A DNA stretch of 64,000 nucleotides from Bacteroidota bacterium (GCA_026391355.1 JAPLDH010000048.1:1-64000); one strand, 5' to 3'; counted from the stretch's first letter, positions 37,170 through 47,144 are shown. Notes: generated by a model not told the origin, from the sequence alone. Translations and numbers: made by a program.

Positions 37170-38303
37170 ATGTCGATACTAAAGATCCTGGTCGTAGATG
37201 ATGAACCCGGAATCCGCAGCGGAGTAAGCCGGATCCTGCGTAATTTCAGGGTAGATTATCCGTTTATGGAGGAACCTTATGAGTTTGAGGTTTATGAAGC
37301 TTCAACAGGGGAATCCGGAATCGAGATCATTGAAACGAACCAACCCGACATCCTTCTACTCGACAATAAACTTCCGGGAATCCAGGGTATAGAGGTATTA
37401 GATTATGTAAAGAAAAGAAAGTTGAACATTGTGGTGGTAATGATCACTTCATATGCTTCTCTTGAACTGGCTGTTAAAGCTACAAGCGACGGCGCTTACG
37501 ATTTTATTCCAAAACCGTTTACCCCGCAGGAGCTCAAATCATCTATTGAGAATATCACCAAAAGGGCTTTCCTGAAAAAGATGACACGCGATTTGCAGGA
37601 TAGCGGTAAGCAGGTCAGGTTTCAGTTTCTTTCGGTTTTATCGCATGAATTGAAAGCCCCTTTAAATGCCATTGAAGGTTACCTGCAAATGACCAAAGAA
37701 CGGCAACTGGGTGACAAAATAGAGGATTATAACCAGATCATTGACCGGTCACTGGAAAGAATAAAAGGAATGCGCAACCTTATCCTCGATCTGCTCGACC
37801 TTACAAAAGTTGAATCCGGCAAGATGAAACAGGATATTTCTGACGTAGACCTTCTAAAAATTGCCCATACGGCCATCGAAACCATGCGACCCTATTCTAT
37901 CCAACGTGATATTGTTATCAACCTGGATGTACCTCATAACCTCTTCGTAAAAGCAGATGCTGAGGAGATTGAAATTATTTTCAACAACCTGATATCAAAC
38001 GCAATAAAGTACAACAAAAAAGGTGGTACTGTTGATTTTGTCATCTCGGAGAATGGTGATTCAATTGAGATCAACGTTAAGGATTCCGGCATTGGAATGA
38101 CACAACCGGAAATGGACAAACTTTTCCAGGATTTTGTCAGGATAAAAAATGAGAAAACCAAAAATATTACGGGCAGCGGCCTGGGCTTATCAATCGTGAA
38201 AAAACTCGTTGAAAACTATGGGGGCAAAATAGATGTCTGCAGTGTTCCCGACCAGGGTAGTCAATTTATTGTCACACTTCCAAAAGAAAAACCATGTTTG
38301 TAA
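37170..38303 (+). CDS. Receiver-histidine kinase hybrid
   Basis: This 377-aa cytoplasmic protein starts with a REC domain (D10-D11, phospho-acceptor D65 in LLLDNKLPG, K115 in FIPKPF), followed by a short linker, HisKA with H159 (LSHELKAPLNAIEGY) and HATPase (N box NNLISNAIKYN, DSGIGM, GSGLGLSIV). No sensor or membrane segment is present, so its input is probably phosphate on its own REC domain. Its 3' end overlaps rex by 10 nt. I infer a relay in the hydrogenase locus; the final output protein is not identified. Confidence 0.88.
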   Translation: MSILKILVVDDEPGIRSGVSRILRNFRVDYPFMEEPYEFEVYEASTGESGIEIIETNQPDILLLDNKLPGIQGIEVLDYVKKRKLNIVVVMITSYASLELAVKATSDGAYDFIPKPFTPQELKSSIENITKRAFLKKMTRDLQDSGKQVRFQFLSVLSHELKAPLNAIEGYLQMTKERQLGDKIEDYNQIIDRSLERIKGMRNLILDLLDLTKVESGKMKQDISDVDLLKIAHTAIETMRPYSIQRDIVINLDVPHNLFVKADAEEIEIIFNNLISNAIKYNKKGGTVDFVISENGDSIEINVKDSGIGMTQPEMDKLFQDFVRIKNEKTKNITGSGLGLSIVKKLVENYGGKIDVCSVPDQGSQFIVTLPKEKPCL

Positions 38304-38935
38304 AACATCTTCCCCATAAAACAGTAGAACGGCTGAGTCAATACAGACGTACACTACTGTTGATCCTTTCAAAGGAAAAGACCCATGTGTTTTCACATGA
38401 AATTGCACAGATGCTGCATATAACACCTGTCCAGGTGCGAAGGGACCTCATGCTGATCGGTTACTCCGGCAACCTCCGGAAAGGTTATGACATTAAGGAA
38501 CTGATCGAAATGATCGGAAAGATCATCGATACCGAAAAGGGGCAGAAAGTTGCCGTGGTAGGTTTGGGTAACCTTGGAAAAGCATTCATCAGTTATTTCA
38601 AGGGAAAAAGAAGCAAACTGACCATTGTTGCGGCGTTTGACAATAACCCGTATAAAATTGACAAGGTTTATGATGGTGTTCCATGTTTTCATGTCGACCG
38701 GATCTCTGAGATCATCAAAAGAGATAACATCTCTATCGCGATCATTACCGTCCCTTCCGAACAGGCTCCCGTGATAGCGGAAACCCTCGTCCTGGCAGGC
38801 ATCAAGGGAATACTGAATTACACACCCAAACCGTTGAACGTCTCACCCTATGTGTATCTTGAAGAGTACGACATGATTACGTCGCTTGAAAAAGTTGCCT
38901 TTTTCGCGAAAAAGAACGATGAACGATTTAAATGA
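38294..38935 (+). CDS. rex: Redox-sensing transcriptional repressor Rex
   Basis: The 213-aa protein has an N-terminal winged helix (VERLSQYRRTLLLIL, HITPVQVRRDLMLIGYSG) and a Rossmann domain with VVGLGNLGKAF. The C-terminal domain-swapping helix ends in ITSLEKVAFFAK. Rex releases DNA when NADH/NAD+ rises, and in anaerobes it controls fermentation and hydrogenase genes. It overlaps the preceding kinase gene by 10 nt. A Rex-like site occurs upstream of hydCBA. In Bacteroidota this pairing would let excess NADH induce H2 production. Confidence 0.92.
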   Translation: MFVKHLPHKTVERLSQYRRTLLLILSKEKTHVFSHEIAQMLHITPVQVRRDLMLIGYSGNLRKGYDIKELIEMIGKIIDTEKGQKVAVVGLGNLGKAFISYFKGKRSKLTIVAAFDNNPYKIDKVYDGVPCFHVDRISEIIKRDNISIAIITVPSEQAPVIAETLVLAGIKGILNYTPKPLNVSPYVYLEEYDMITSLEKVAFFAKKNDERFK

Positions 38936-39013
38936 CGATCGTGTCAGGGATGGGAAACGTTCCCACCATTTCAGGTACTGTTGCCTGACCGGTTTATTAA
39001 AGAAAGGAATTTT

Positions 39014-39943
39014 GTGAAAATATTTTCGGGTTTTGAAAATGTTGGATCGATTAAAAATGCTGTAGTTACAACGGGATCATTCGATGGTGTCCATGTTGGC
39101 CACAAAGAGATCCTTCAACGACTGAAAAAACTTGCATTTGAAACCAGGGGTGAAACGGTTCTCATCACCTTCCATCCGCATCCCAGGAAAGTGCTGTATC
39201 CCGATACCATCGGTAAGGATCTTTTCCTGATCAACTCCCAGCGTGAAAAGATAGAGTTGCTGAGGAAAGCCGGACTCGATAACCTGATCATTGTCGAATT
39301 TACGCTCGGATTCTCACAAATCACTGCCGTAGATTTTGTGAAAAATATCCTGTTGAATAAAATCCATGCAAAAAAAATCGTAATTGGCTTTAATCATCAT
39401 TTCGGCCATAATCGTGAAGGGGATTACAGTGAACTTCGTGATCTTGGGTTACAGTTGGAATTTGAGGTCGAAGAGATCCCGGAACAGGATATTCACAATG
39501 AAACGGTCAGCTCAACGAAAATACGGAAAGCCCTGCTGGAAGGAAACATCCAAAAGGCAAATGCCTATCTAGACCATCATTATATCATCATGGGCCTGGT
39601 AAAGAAATCAAATCCTGTACTGGCGGAAATTGGTTTTCCAAGCTTCTCTGTGAGGATCGAAGAGGAGAGCAAGCTGATACCCCCGAATGGTGTGTATGCT
39701 GTAACCGTCACCGACCATGATCATGTTTATAAAGGAATGTGTTTTATTAAAAAAAAGGGGGATTCATCGACTGATGCAGTGGTGGAGTTCTTTCTGCTCG
39801 ATGAACCCAGGGAGCTTTCCGGTGATGTTGCTACTGTTTTTTTTCATAAACGGTTGAGGGATGAGAAGAACCTCACCGATCCCCGGGAACTGAAACAACA
39901 ATTGATGATCGACCGTTTGCAGATCGATGAATTGATATTTTAA
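39014..39943 (+). CDS. ribF: Bifunctional riboflavin kinase / FAD synthetase
   Basis: The enzyme makes FMN and FAD from riboflavin with ATP. Its N-terminal adenylyltransferase domain shows TTGSFDGVHVGHKEIL, and the C-terminal kinase domain has the FPSFSVRIEEE and PPNGVYAV strands. I take the GTG at 39,014 (MKIFSGF) as the start, giving 309 aa, in place of a TTG at 38,981 that would add an unusual leader. FMN and FAD are needed by the hydrogenase and oxidase of this window, but no direct link is shown. It begins 78 nt after rex. Confidence 0.92.
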   Translation: MKIFSGFENVGSIKNAVVTTGSFDGVHVGHKEILQRLKKLAFETRGETVLITFHPHPRKVLYPDTIGKDLFLINSQREKIELLRKAGLDNLIIVEFTLGFSQITAVDFVKNILLNKIHAKKIVIGFNHHFGHNREGDYSELRDLGLQLEFEVEEIPEQDIHNETVSSTKIRKALLEGNIQKANAYLDHHYIIMGLVKKSNPVLAEIGFPSFSVRIEEESKLIPPNGVYAVTVTDHDHVYKGMCFIKKKGDSSTDAVVEFFLLDEPRELSGDVATVFFHKRLRDEKNLTDPRELKQQLMIDRLQIDELIF

Positions 39944-39970
39944 TGGAATAATATCGTTTTACCATTATCG

Positions 39971-40759
39971 ATGATGATCATAAAAAATCGGGATACTATA
40001 AGGGTCACCTTCCTCGGAACAGGCACTTCTATCGGAGTCCCGGTAATTACATGCGATTGCCCTGTATGCCTGTCGGAAGATCCGAAAGATAACCGGTTCC
40101 GGACATCCGTGATGGTGCAGGTCAATAATCGTACGTTCGTGATTGATTGCGGTCCTGACTTCAGGATACAGATGCTCCGTGAACATGTATCATCGCTCGA
40201 TGCGGTGATCTTTACCCATGAACACCGCGATCATATTGCCGGTATTGACGATATCCGTGCGTTTAATTACGTCCTCAATAAAAAGATCGATATTTATGCA
40301 ACCGAACCCGTGATCAGTGCAATCCGGACTGAATTCCCTTATATCTTTTCTGATTCGAGATATTTCGGGGCTCCCCAGCTCACCATCCACTGTATTGATG
40401 ATCAGCCTTTTTCTATCAATAATATTGAGTTCATTCCCATCAGGGTACTTCACGAGAACCTTCCGGTAACCGGTTTCCGGATCGGTGATTTTACCTATAT
40501 CACGGATGCCAGCAGTATAACGGAAGAAGAGAAGGAAAAAATAAAAGGGTCAAAAGTAATTGTTTTAAATGCACTCCGGAATTCCCATCATGTTTCTCAT
40601 TTTTCTGTAGGAGAAGCTGTTAATCTCTTGGAAGAGATGAAACCGGAAGCTGGCTACCTGACCCATCTCAGTCATTTTGTTGGACTCCATGAAGAAGTTA
40701 ACAGAAGTCTTCCGGATTTTATTAAACTTGCATACGACGGTCTGATAATAGATGTTTAA
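39971..40759 (+). CDS. MBL-fold metallohydrolase (PhnP-like)
   Basis: The 262-aa protein has the metallo-beta-lactamase motif THEHRDH near residues 78-84 and an N-terminal CDCPVC cysteine pair typical of PhnP-type phosphodiesterases. A further HENLP histidine and HLSHF strand occur downstream. It probably hydrolyses cyclic phosphodiesters or a similar substrate; no carbon-phosphorus lyase genes are present, so PhnP function itself is not implied. It lies 27 nt after ribF and 3 nt before trmD, suggesting one operon. Confidence 0.75.
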   Translation: MMIIKNRDTIRVTFLGTGTSIGVPVITCDCPVCLSEDPKDNRFRTSVMVQVNNRTFVIDCGPDFRIQMLREHVSSLDAVIFTHEHRDHIAGIDDIRAFNYVLNKKIDIYATEPVISAIRTEFPYIFSDSRYFGAPQLTIHCIDDQPFSINNIEFIPIRVLHENLPVTGFRIGDFTYITDASSITEEEKEKIKGSKVIVLNALRNSHHVSHFSVGEAVNLLEEMKPEAGYLTHLSHFVGLHEEVNRSLPDFIKLAYDGLIIDV

Positions 40760-40762
40760 CCC

Positions 40763-41440
40763 ATGCAGATTGATATTCTGACAATTTTCCCGGATATGTT
40801 TGATGGTCCTTTCAGCCATTCCATTATTAAACGGGCCAAGGAGAAAGGGATCATTACGATCAACCTTCACAATATACGCGATTATACAACCGATAAACAC
40901 CATAGCGTGGATGATTATCCCTATGGCGGAGGAGCAGGTATGGTAATGATGATCGAGCCGGTTTGCAGGCTCATTGAGAACCTGAAGGCCAAGACCTCCT
41001 ATGACGAGATAATATACATGAGCCCCGATGGTGAGTTGCTTGGTCAGAAATTGGCAAACCGTTTATCTTTATTGAAAAATATGATCATTCTTTGCGGGCA
41101 TTACAAGGGGATTGACGAGCGCATCCGCGAACACCTGGTTACCATGGAAATCTCCATAGGGGATTACGTTCTTTCCGGTGGTGAACTGGCGGCTGCCGTG
41201 CTGACGGATACAATCGTAAGGATCATTCCCGGTGCCATGGGAGACGAAGCTTCCGCATTATCCGATTCTTACCAGGACGACCTTATTTCACCACCGGTTT
41301 ATACCCGTCCCTATGATTTTAATGGATGGAAAGCACCGGATGTACTTCTTTCAGGAAATGAAAAGGAGATCAACAAGTGGCGTAATGAAAAATCCATTGA
41401 ACGCACAAAACAGCGCCGACCAAGGCTTTTAGACGATTAG
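40763..41440 (+). CDS. trmD: tRNA (guanine-N1)-methyltransferase
   Basis: The 225-aa SPOUT methyltransferase makes m1G37 in tRNAs, preventing frameshifting. The start [21 protein letters not shown], the [13 protein letters not shown] knot residues and the [12 protein letters not shown] loop identify TrmD. It is next to rplS, as in many bacteria, with 106 nt between, where a separate rplS promoter seems to lie. Confidence 0.95.
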   Translation: MQIDILTIFPDMFDGPFSHSIIKRAKEKGIITINLHNIRDYTTDKHHSVDDYPYGGGAGMVMMIEPVCRLIENLKAKTSYDEIIYMSPDGELLGQKLANRLSLLKNMIILCGHYKGIDERIREHLVTMEISIGDYVLSGGELAAAVLTDTIVRIIPGAMGDEASALSDSYQDDLISPPVYTRPYDFNGWKAPDVLLSGNEKEINKWRNEKSIERTKQRRPRLLDD

Positions 41441-41497
41441 TGCTACTCATTTCCATAAAAAATTCAACGAATGATACATTTGTGTTAAATAAATTGA

Positions 41498-41505
41498 TAT
41501 ATTTG
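41498..41505 (+). promoter_or_regulatory. Putative -7 box (TATATTTG) of rplS
   Basis: TATATTTG matches TAnnTTTG and is 41 nt upstream of the rplS ATG. A second box, TACATTTG (41,475-41,482), lies just before it. Neither has a clear TTG partner. Confidence 0.4.
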
Positions 41506-41546
41506 CACTCCTTTTTAGTAAAAACCCCATTAATTAACTTGCAGTC

Positions 41547-41903
41547 ATGAATCGCGCTGAGACCATTAAGTATGTTGAAGATACATATATTGAAAAGAGA
41601 GTTTTCCCGGTGTTTAAAGCAGGTGATACCATCACGGTTCATTATAAAATCAAGGAAGGAACCAAGGAAAGGATCCAGAATTTCCAGGGTGTAGTACTTC
41701 AGCGGTCAGGAAAAGGGATCAATCAGACATTCACGGTTAGGAAAATATCCGGAAACATTGGTGTGGAAAGAATTTTCCCGGCCTCATCTCCTTTTATCGA
41801 CAAGATTGATGTTAACAAAAAAGGTGTCGTTAGAAGAGCAAGGATTTTCTACCTGCGCAAGCTGAGAGGCAAGAAAGCCCGTATCCGCGAAGAAAGGGTA
41901 TAG
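41547..41903 (+). CDS. rplS: 50S ribosomal protein L19
   Basis: The 118-aa protein matches bL19: [43 protein letters not shown] and the C-terminal [18 protein letters not shown]. It sits at the subunit interface. It is probably transcribed both from its own promoter and through trmD. A hairpin (41,951-41,970) is found 47 nt after the stop. Confidence 0.95.
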   Translation: MNRAETIKYVEDTYIEKRVFPVFKAGDTITVHYKIKEGTKERIQNFQGVVLQRSGKGINQTFTVRKISGNIGVERIFPASSPFIDKIDVNKKGVVRRARIFYLRKLRGKKARIREERV

Positions 41904-42102
41904 TCCAAAATCCGTCAACCCTTCTGTTTTCATATCCATCCCGATTTCGTACCATTTGGTAGCAAATGGTAATATGCAACAGGTCTCAACTATTGGGTTC
42001 CACCTGTTAGCTGGATAACAGGATATGTCTGGAAGTTCCCCCTGGGTTTACGATCCGGATCGGTGAATCCCGTCTTCTTCAAATTACCTGCAGGCATTTA
42101 AC
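41904..42102. other. Non-coding gap after rplS with a perfect hairpin
   Basis: No reading frame is supported. ACCATTTG (41,951-41,958) and CAAATGGT (41,963-41,970) form a perfect hairpin with a 4-nt loop, extendable by a flanking T-A pair. No T tract follows, so it may be an rplS 3' end or a protein-binding structure instead of a classical terminator. The rest shows no strong structure. Confidence 0.5.
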
Positions 42103-42132
42103 AAAAAGCCCCGCATCCTGCGGGGCTTTTTG
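42103..42132. terminator. Bidirectional rho-independent terminator
   Basis: AAAAAGCCCCGC (42,103-42,114) and GCGGGGCTTTTT (42,120-42,131/132) form a GC-rich stem with a 5-nt loop and T-rich ends on both strands. It lies directly after the stop codon of the small minus-strand ORF and downstream of rplS, so it can end transcription from both sides. Confidence 0.85.
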
Positions 42133-42303
42133 TTAGTTCATCAACAAATTCACATTACCAGTATTTTCTGTTTTCAGCACTTCCAGTGCTTTTGCATAGT
42201 TGAGAATGTTTCTGATCACGAATTCACTCGGTGAAATCTGTTTCTTCTCTTTATAATCTGATATATGTGAACGGATTGAACAAAAAGTAAGCGTTCTCTT
42301 CAT
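42133..42303 (-). CDS. Small conserved-looking ORF (56 aa)
   Basis: A complete frame runs from ATG (complement at 42,301-42,303) to TAA (42,133-42,135), giving 56 aa. The protein is basic at the start and has a predicted helix in SPSEFVIRNILNYAKALEVLK. The stop is adjacent to a strong terminator that suits this gene's direction. I recall unannotated small Bacteroidota proteins with an NILNYAKAL-like segment, but could not compare sequences. No good promoter was found. Function unknown. Confidence 0.5.
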   Translation of the reverse strand: MKRTLTFCSIRSHISDYKEKKQISPSEFVIRNILNYAKALEVLKTENTGNVNLLMN

Positions 42304-42456
42304 AGGCAAAGTGTCGGGTTTGACTTGTTTAACATTAAATAAACGCCATCACCCCGCACTTATTTCACCTTCCTTAAAAAAAGTTATTAACAATGAACCG
42401 ACCATTTATCAGTGCCATTGATCCCTGGTCTGAAACAGAACCGGAATATTTTTGTT
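42304..42456. other. Intergenic, no gene seen
   Basis: This 153-nt stretch lies between the small ORF and the sigma factor gene, both on the minus strand. It would be the upstream region of the small ORF. I see no clear TAnnTTTG box for it, and no repeat array. Confidence 0.5.
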
Positions 42457-43041
42457 CTAAACGGTAAGAATTATTTCCTTCTCATCAACGAGTTTCCGTA
42501 GGTTGATCAAAGCATATCTCATCCTTCCCAATGCAGTATTGATGCTTACATTGGTCTGTTCGGCGATATCCTTGAAGCTCATATCCCCATAATGTCGCAT
42601 GATCAATACCTCTTTCTGTTCCCTGGGGAGGTATTCGATCAGTTTCTTCACATCTTCGTGAATCTGATCGGTGATCAGCTTCTGTTCAACAGATTCAACC
42701 GGTATCCTCACCCTGTCGAAAATATCGTAATCATCGCCATTCTCAACAAATGGGATCCTTTTTGATTTGCGAAAATAATCAATGATCAGGTTATGCGCGA
42801 TCCGCATCACCCATTGGATGAACTTTCCTTCTTCTTTATAGGATCCGGAGCGGATGGTATTGATAACTTTGATAAAGGTATCCTGGAAAAGATCTTCAGC
42901 CAGTTCTTTATCCTTGACAATCATAAGGATATACGCAAATACACGATTCTTGTGGCGTCGGATTAATTTTTCAAGACTGGATTGATGACCGGCTAAATAC
43001 CTGCTGATCAATTCCTGATCAGTGATGGGCTGAACATTCAT
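42457..43041 (-). CDS. RNA polymerase ECF-type sigma factor
   Basis: The 194-aa sigma-70 family protein has region 2 (AEDLFQDTFIKVINTIRSGSY, then WVMRIAHNLIIDYFRKSKR) and region 4 (LPREQKEVLIMRHYGDMSFKDIAEQTNVSINTALGRMRYAL). There is no visible anti-sigma factor gene beside it. Unusually for the phylum, the ATG is preceded by a full Shine-Dalgarno sequence AAGGAGGT (43,045-43,052). It is divergent from uvrA. The regulon is unknown. Confidence 0.9.
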   Translation of the reverse strand: MNVQPITDQELISRYLAGHQSSLEKLIRRHKNRVFAYILMIVKDKELAEDLFQDTFIKVINTIRSGSYKEEGKFIQWVMRIAHNLIIDYFRKSKRIPFVENGDDYDIFDRVRIPVESVEQKLITDQIHEDVKKLIEYLPREQKEVLIMRHYGDMSFKDIAEQTNVSINTALGRMRYALINLRKLVDEKEIILTV

Positions 43042-43208
43042 TGGACCTCCTTTTTAAGTCAAAAAAGGTACAAGTCTAATCGATAGCCGGTCTCCTATTG
43101 GTTGGACAGAATCAAATGTTGATCCTGCGGGTGAAACATAAATTGGAATTTCTTCCTGTTAACTTTCGCAAAAATAAACAAAAAAATCTTAAAAGCAAAT
43201 TTTCTTTA

Positions 43209-43233
43209 TAATTTTGACAACTTTTTCAGGAGG
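43209..43233 (+). promoter_or_regulatory. uvrA -7 box (TAATTTTG) and strong RBS
   Basis: TAATTTTG (43,209-43,216) fits the -7 consensus. AGGAGG (43,228-43,233) is a full Shine-Dalgarno core 9 nt before the uvrA ATG, which is rare in Bacteroidota. No TTG box is seen at the expected distance. Confidence 0.5.
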
Positions 43234-43242
43234 AATTTCTAA

Positions 43243-46074
43243 ATGGTGAAAAATGTTGATTTACTTGACCCGAAGGACTTCATCATCATTAAAGGCGCAC
43301 GTGTTAATAATCTGAAGAATATAAACCTTGCTATTCCACGCAACAAAATGGTTGTAATTACCGGATTATCAGGCTCCGGTAAGTCATCACTTGCTTTTGA
43401 TACGCTGTATGCGGATGGACAACGTCGCTATGTTGAGAGCCTTAGCGCTTATGCCCGGCAATTTCTGGGCAGAATGAGCAAACCCGATGTTGATTACATC
43501 AAAGGAATCTCTCCGGCCATTGCGATCGAACAGAAGGTAAATACGCTGAATCCCCGGTCAACTGTAGGGACATCAACAGAGATCTATGAATTCCTGAAAT
43601 TACTTTATGCCCGGATCGGAATTACTTATTCACCGGTTTCGGGAAATATCGTCAAGCGTGATACCATTACGGATGTCGTGGATTTTATTCTTTCCCTGCC
43701 GGAAAATTCACACGTGAACATTTTCTCCCCAATTCCGGTTGCCGATGTTAACGGTGATTTTAAAGCCAGATGCCAGACCTTATTACAACAGGGTTTTACG
43801 CGTATCATGCTGAATGACAATATATTTCGGATCGACGAACTAATCCCCGGGACCAAATGCCATGATAAAGAGATCTATTTGCTGATCGATCGTTTAAGCC
43901 TGCAAAAGGAGGATAATGATCTGGCCGCCAGGCTGGCCGATTCCGTTCAAACCGCATTTTATGAAAGTCATGGAGATTGCATGATCGAATACATGAATGG
44001 AAAGAACTCACGAAAATCATTCTCAAACCGGTTTGAAGTTGACGGGATCATTTTTGAGGAACCTTCAGTGAACCTGTTTACCTTCAACAACCCTTATGGC
44101 GCCTGTAAAACATGTGAAGGATTCGGTACAGTGATTGGTATCGATGAAGACCTGGTGATGCCGAATAAAAATCTTTCCATCTTTGAAGATGCCGTTGCAT
44201 GCTGGCGCGGCGACAAGATGAGTGAATGGAAAAATGAACTTATCATCAATGCTTATAAATTTGATTTCCCTGTTCATAAACCCTTATTCCATCTGTCGCC
44301 TGAACAAAAAGAGCTTCTATGGACCGGAAATAAATATTTTCATGGGATCAATGATTTCTTTGAATACATCGAAAGTCAGAACTATAAAGTTCAATACCGG
44401 GTCATGATGTCGAGGTACCGGGGAAAAACTATCTGTCCTGAATGCAAAGGTACCCGGTTGCGAAAAGATGCCGGGTATGTAAAGATCAACGGGCAATCGA
44501 TCAATCAGCTAATTCTGATGCCGATAAGGGACCTGAACGGGTTCTTTTCAAATCTTCAGCTTTCAGATTATGAAAAAGCAGTATCTAAGCGCCTGTTGGT
44601 GGAAATCTGTAACCGGCTGGAGGTAATGAATGATGTAGGATTGGGTTATCTCACGCTGAACAGGTTGTCATCCTCGCTTTCAGGTGGCGAATCCCAACGC
44701 ATCAACCTTGCTACCTCATTGGGCAGCAACCTCGTGGGTTCCATGTATATTCTGGATGAACCGAGCATCGGTTTGCATCCTCGTGATACCCATCGCCTGA
44801 TTAAGGTGCTGACCCGTCTCAGGGATCTGGGAAACACAGTTATTGTCGTGGAACATGATGAGGACATCATCAAGGCAGCGGATGAGATCATTGATATCGG
44901 CCCTCTTGCAGGACGTCATGGCGGTGAAGTCGTTTTCCAGGGCAGTTTTGAAGAGATCTTCCGTGATGAGTATAGCATTACCGGGAAATACCTGAGTCAT
45001 GAACTTTCCATTGAATTGCCTCTAAAACGCAGGATATGGAAGGAATTCATCGAGATCAGGGGAGCAAGGGAGAATAATCTGAAAAACATCGACGTCAAAA
45101 TTCCATTGAATGTATTTACCGTGATTTCAGGTGTGAGCGGCTCCGGAAAGACTTCGCTCGTAAAAAAGATCCTTTACCCTTCCCTGAAAAAAATGCAGGA
45201 CGGATATGCAGAAAGGACAGGGAAATTCGACCGTCTGAACGGGGATTATAACAGGATCGGCGCTGTTGAACTGGTGGACCAGAACCCGATAGGCCGTTCT
45301 TCGCGGTCAAATCCTGCAACGTACATCAAAGCATTCGATGATGTGCGTAATTTGTTTGCCGACCAGCAGCTTGCCCGTGTCCGTGGTTATAAACCCGGCT
45401 ATTTCTCATTTAATATTGCCGGAGGACGTTGTGAAGAATGTGAAGGAGATGGAGTGGTCAAGATCGAAATGCAGTTTATGGCGGATATCTACCTGACTTG
45501 TGAGATCTGTAATGGAAAGCGGTTCAAGGATGAAGTACTGGATGTTAAATACCGTGAAAAAACCATTGTGGATATCCTCGAAATGAATGTGGATGAAGCA
45601 ATTGATTTCTTCGGTCATGAGAATAAACCAATTTCCCTCGAAAAGAGAATAACCTCAAAGCTGAAATCCTTACAGGATGTCGGATTGGGGTATCTGAAAC
45701 TGGGACAATCGTCAAGCACACTCAGCGGTGGTGAGGCACAGCGGATCAAGCTTGCTTTTTTCCTTTCAAAGGGAGCCAGTGAAAAACCAACCCTGTTCAT
45801 TTTTGATGAACCTACCACTGGCCTTCACTTTCATGACATCCACAAATTGCTGGTCGCATTCGAATCACTGATCAGAAATGGTCATTCGATCCTTGTCATT
45901 GAACACAACATGGAGGTGATTAAAAGCGCTGATTGGATTATCGACCTGGGCAAAGAAGGTGGTGAAGAAGGAGGAAATATTGTTTTTTCCGGTACTCCTG
46001 AAGAACTTGCAGGATTTGCTGACTCATATACAGGTCAGTTCCTTAAAAATAAACTGAAGGATGAAAGATCCTGA
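43243..46074 (+). CDS. uvrA: Excinuclease ABC subunit A
   Basis: The 943-aa protein has two ABC-type ATPase modules. The first Walker A is [12 protein letters not shown] near residue 44 with [14 protein letters not shown]. The second is [12 protein letters not shown] near residue 631. Zinc-binding CxxC pairs ([30 protein letters not shown]) and LSGGE signature motifs are present. It finds UV and bulky DNA lesions with UvrB. Its 3' end overlaps carA by 14 nt, so the two may be co-transcribed. Confidence 0.96.
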   Translation: MVKNVDLLDPKDFIIIKGARVNNLKNINLAIPRNKMVVITGLSGSGKSSLAFDTLYADGQRRYVESLSAYARQFLGRMSKPDVDYIKGISPAIAIEQKVNTLNPRSTVGTSTEIYEFLKLLYARIGITYSPVSGNIVKRDTITDVVDFILSLPENSHVNIFSPIPVADVNGDFKARCQTLLQQGFTRIMLNDNIFRIDELIPGTKCHDKEIYLLIDRLSLQKEDNDLAARLADSVQTAFYESHGDCMIEYMNGKNSRKSFSNRFEVDGIIFEEPSVNLFTFNNPYGACKTCEGFGTVIGIDEDLVMPNKNLSIFEDAVACWRGDKMSEWKNELIINAYKFDFPVHKPLFHLSPEQKELLWTGNKYFHGINDFFEYIESQNYKVQYRVMMSRYRGKTICPECKGTRLRKDAGYVKINGQSINQLILMPIRDLNGFFSNLQLSDYEKAVSKRLLVEICNRLEVMNDVGLGYLTLNRLSSSLSGGESQRINLATSLGSNLVGSMYILDEPSIGLHPRDTHRLIKVLTRLRDLGNTVIVVEHDEDIIKAADEIIDIGPLAGRHGGEVVFQGSFEEIFRDEYSITGKYLSHELSIELPLKRRIWKEFIEIRGARENNLKNIDVKIPLNVFTVISGVSGSGKTSLVKKILYPSLKKMQDGYAERTGKFDRLNGDYNRIGAVELVDQNPIGRSSRSNPATYIKAFDDVRNLFADQQLARVRGYKPGYFSFNIAGGRCEECEGDGVVKIEMQFMADIYLTCEICNGKRFKDEVLDVKYREKTIVDILEMNVDEAIDFFGHENKPISLEKRITSKLKSLQDVGLGYLKLGQSSSTLSGGEAQRIKLAFFLSKGASEKPTLFIFDEPTTGLHFHDIHKLLVAFESLIRNGHSILVIEHNMEVIKSADWIIDLGKEGGEEGGNIVFSGTPEELAGFADSYTGQFLKNKLKDERS

Positions 46075-47143
46075 AAAGGCATTGCTGATACTTGAGGACG
46101 GTACAACCTTTATGGGCCATTCTTTCGGGGCACAGCTCAGTAATGCCGGGGAGGTAGTGTTCAATACCGCGATGACGGGATATCCTGAAAGCCTTACCGA
46201 CCCTTCCTATTGCGGTCAGATATTGGTTCTCACTTACCCTATTGTCGGTAACTATGGTGTTCCGCCATTTTCAACTGAAGAAGAACGGTTTCGTTTTTTT
46301 GAATCCGATAAACTGCATATCCGTGGACTGGTCATCTCGGATTATTCCAATGATTACAGCCACTGGAACGCAAATGAAAGCCTTGGGAGCTGGCTTACCG
46401 GAAACCAGGTGCCGGGAATATCCGGGATCGATACACGCGAACTTACCAAGATACTCCGGGAAAAAGGAACCATGCTCGGAAAGATCATCGTGAACAATGA
46501 TGATACTTCCTTTTATGATCCGAACCAGGAAAACCTTGTAAAAGAGGTAAGTACAAAAGAGATAAAAGAATATGGTCATGGGAAATACCGCATCCTGCTT
46601 GTTGATTGCGGGGTAAAGTACAATATTCTGAGAAATCTGATGAACCGGGATGCAACGATCATCAGGGTTCCATGGGATCATCCGTTGGATACCCTTGCAT
46701 ATGAAGGGCTTTTCATCACCAATGGCCCGGGGGATCCGAAAATGTGCAGCGAGACGATCCAAAACCTTAAGAAAATACTTGATAAAGATGTCCCGGTGAT
46801 GGGCATCTGCCTTGGAAATCAGCTCCTGGCACTTGCATCCGGAGCCGACACCTATAAACTGAAATATGGTCACAGGGGGCATAACCAACCTGTCATGAGG
46901 GTTGGAACAAAACATGCCTATATCACTTCCCAGAACCATGGATATGCCATTAATGACAAGTCCCTCACTCCTGATTGGGAACCAATTTTTCTGAATCTTA
47001 ACGATGGAACAAATGAGGGGATACGGCACAAAACCAAAGCTGTATTTTCGGTGCAGTTCCATCCTGAAGCTTCAGGCGGACCGACCGATACGGAATTTCT
47101 GTTCGATGAGTTTTTGAAAATGATCGAGATAAAAAACCGGTAA
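46061..47143 (+). CDS. carA: Carbamoyl-phosphate synthase small subunit
   Basis: The 360-aa class I glutamine amidotransferase subunit supplies ammonia to CarB. The N-terminal domain (ALLILEDGTTFMGHSFGA) and the GAT domain with nucleophile Cys in GICLGNQ, followed by HRGHNQPV and the FHPEASGGP histidine-glutamate, are all present. It starts within the last codons of uvrA and ends one base before the carB ATG, so carA-carB is tightly coupled. It feeds pyrimidine and arginine synthesis, complementing pyrG. Confidence 0.95.
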   Translation: MKDPEKALLILEDGTTFMGHSFGAQLSNAGEVVFNTAMTGYPESLTDPSYCGQILVLTYPIVGNYGVPPFSTEEERFRFFESDKLHIRGLVISDYSNDYSHWNANESLGSWLTGNQVPGISGIDTRELTKILREKGTMLGKIIVNNDDTSFYDPNQENLVKEVSTKEIKEYGHGKYRILLVDCGVKYNILRNLMNRDATIIRVPWDHPLDTLAYEGLFITNGPGDPKMCSETIQNLKKILDKDVPVMGICLGNQLLALASGADTYKLKYGHRGHNQPVMRVGTKHAYITSQNHGYAINDKSLTPDWEPIFLNLNDGTNEGIRHKTKAVFSVQFHPEASGGPTDTEFLFDEFLKMIEIKNR

Positions 47144-47144
47144 T

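Noticed and set aside
46271-47062. 263-codon open frame on the minus strand
   Set aside because: It is antisense to carA, whose motifs are complete; the frame has no recognisable protein features.
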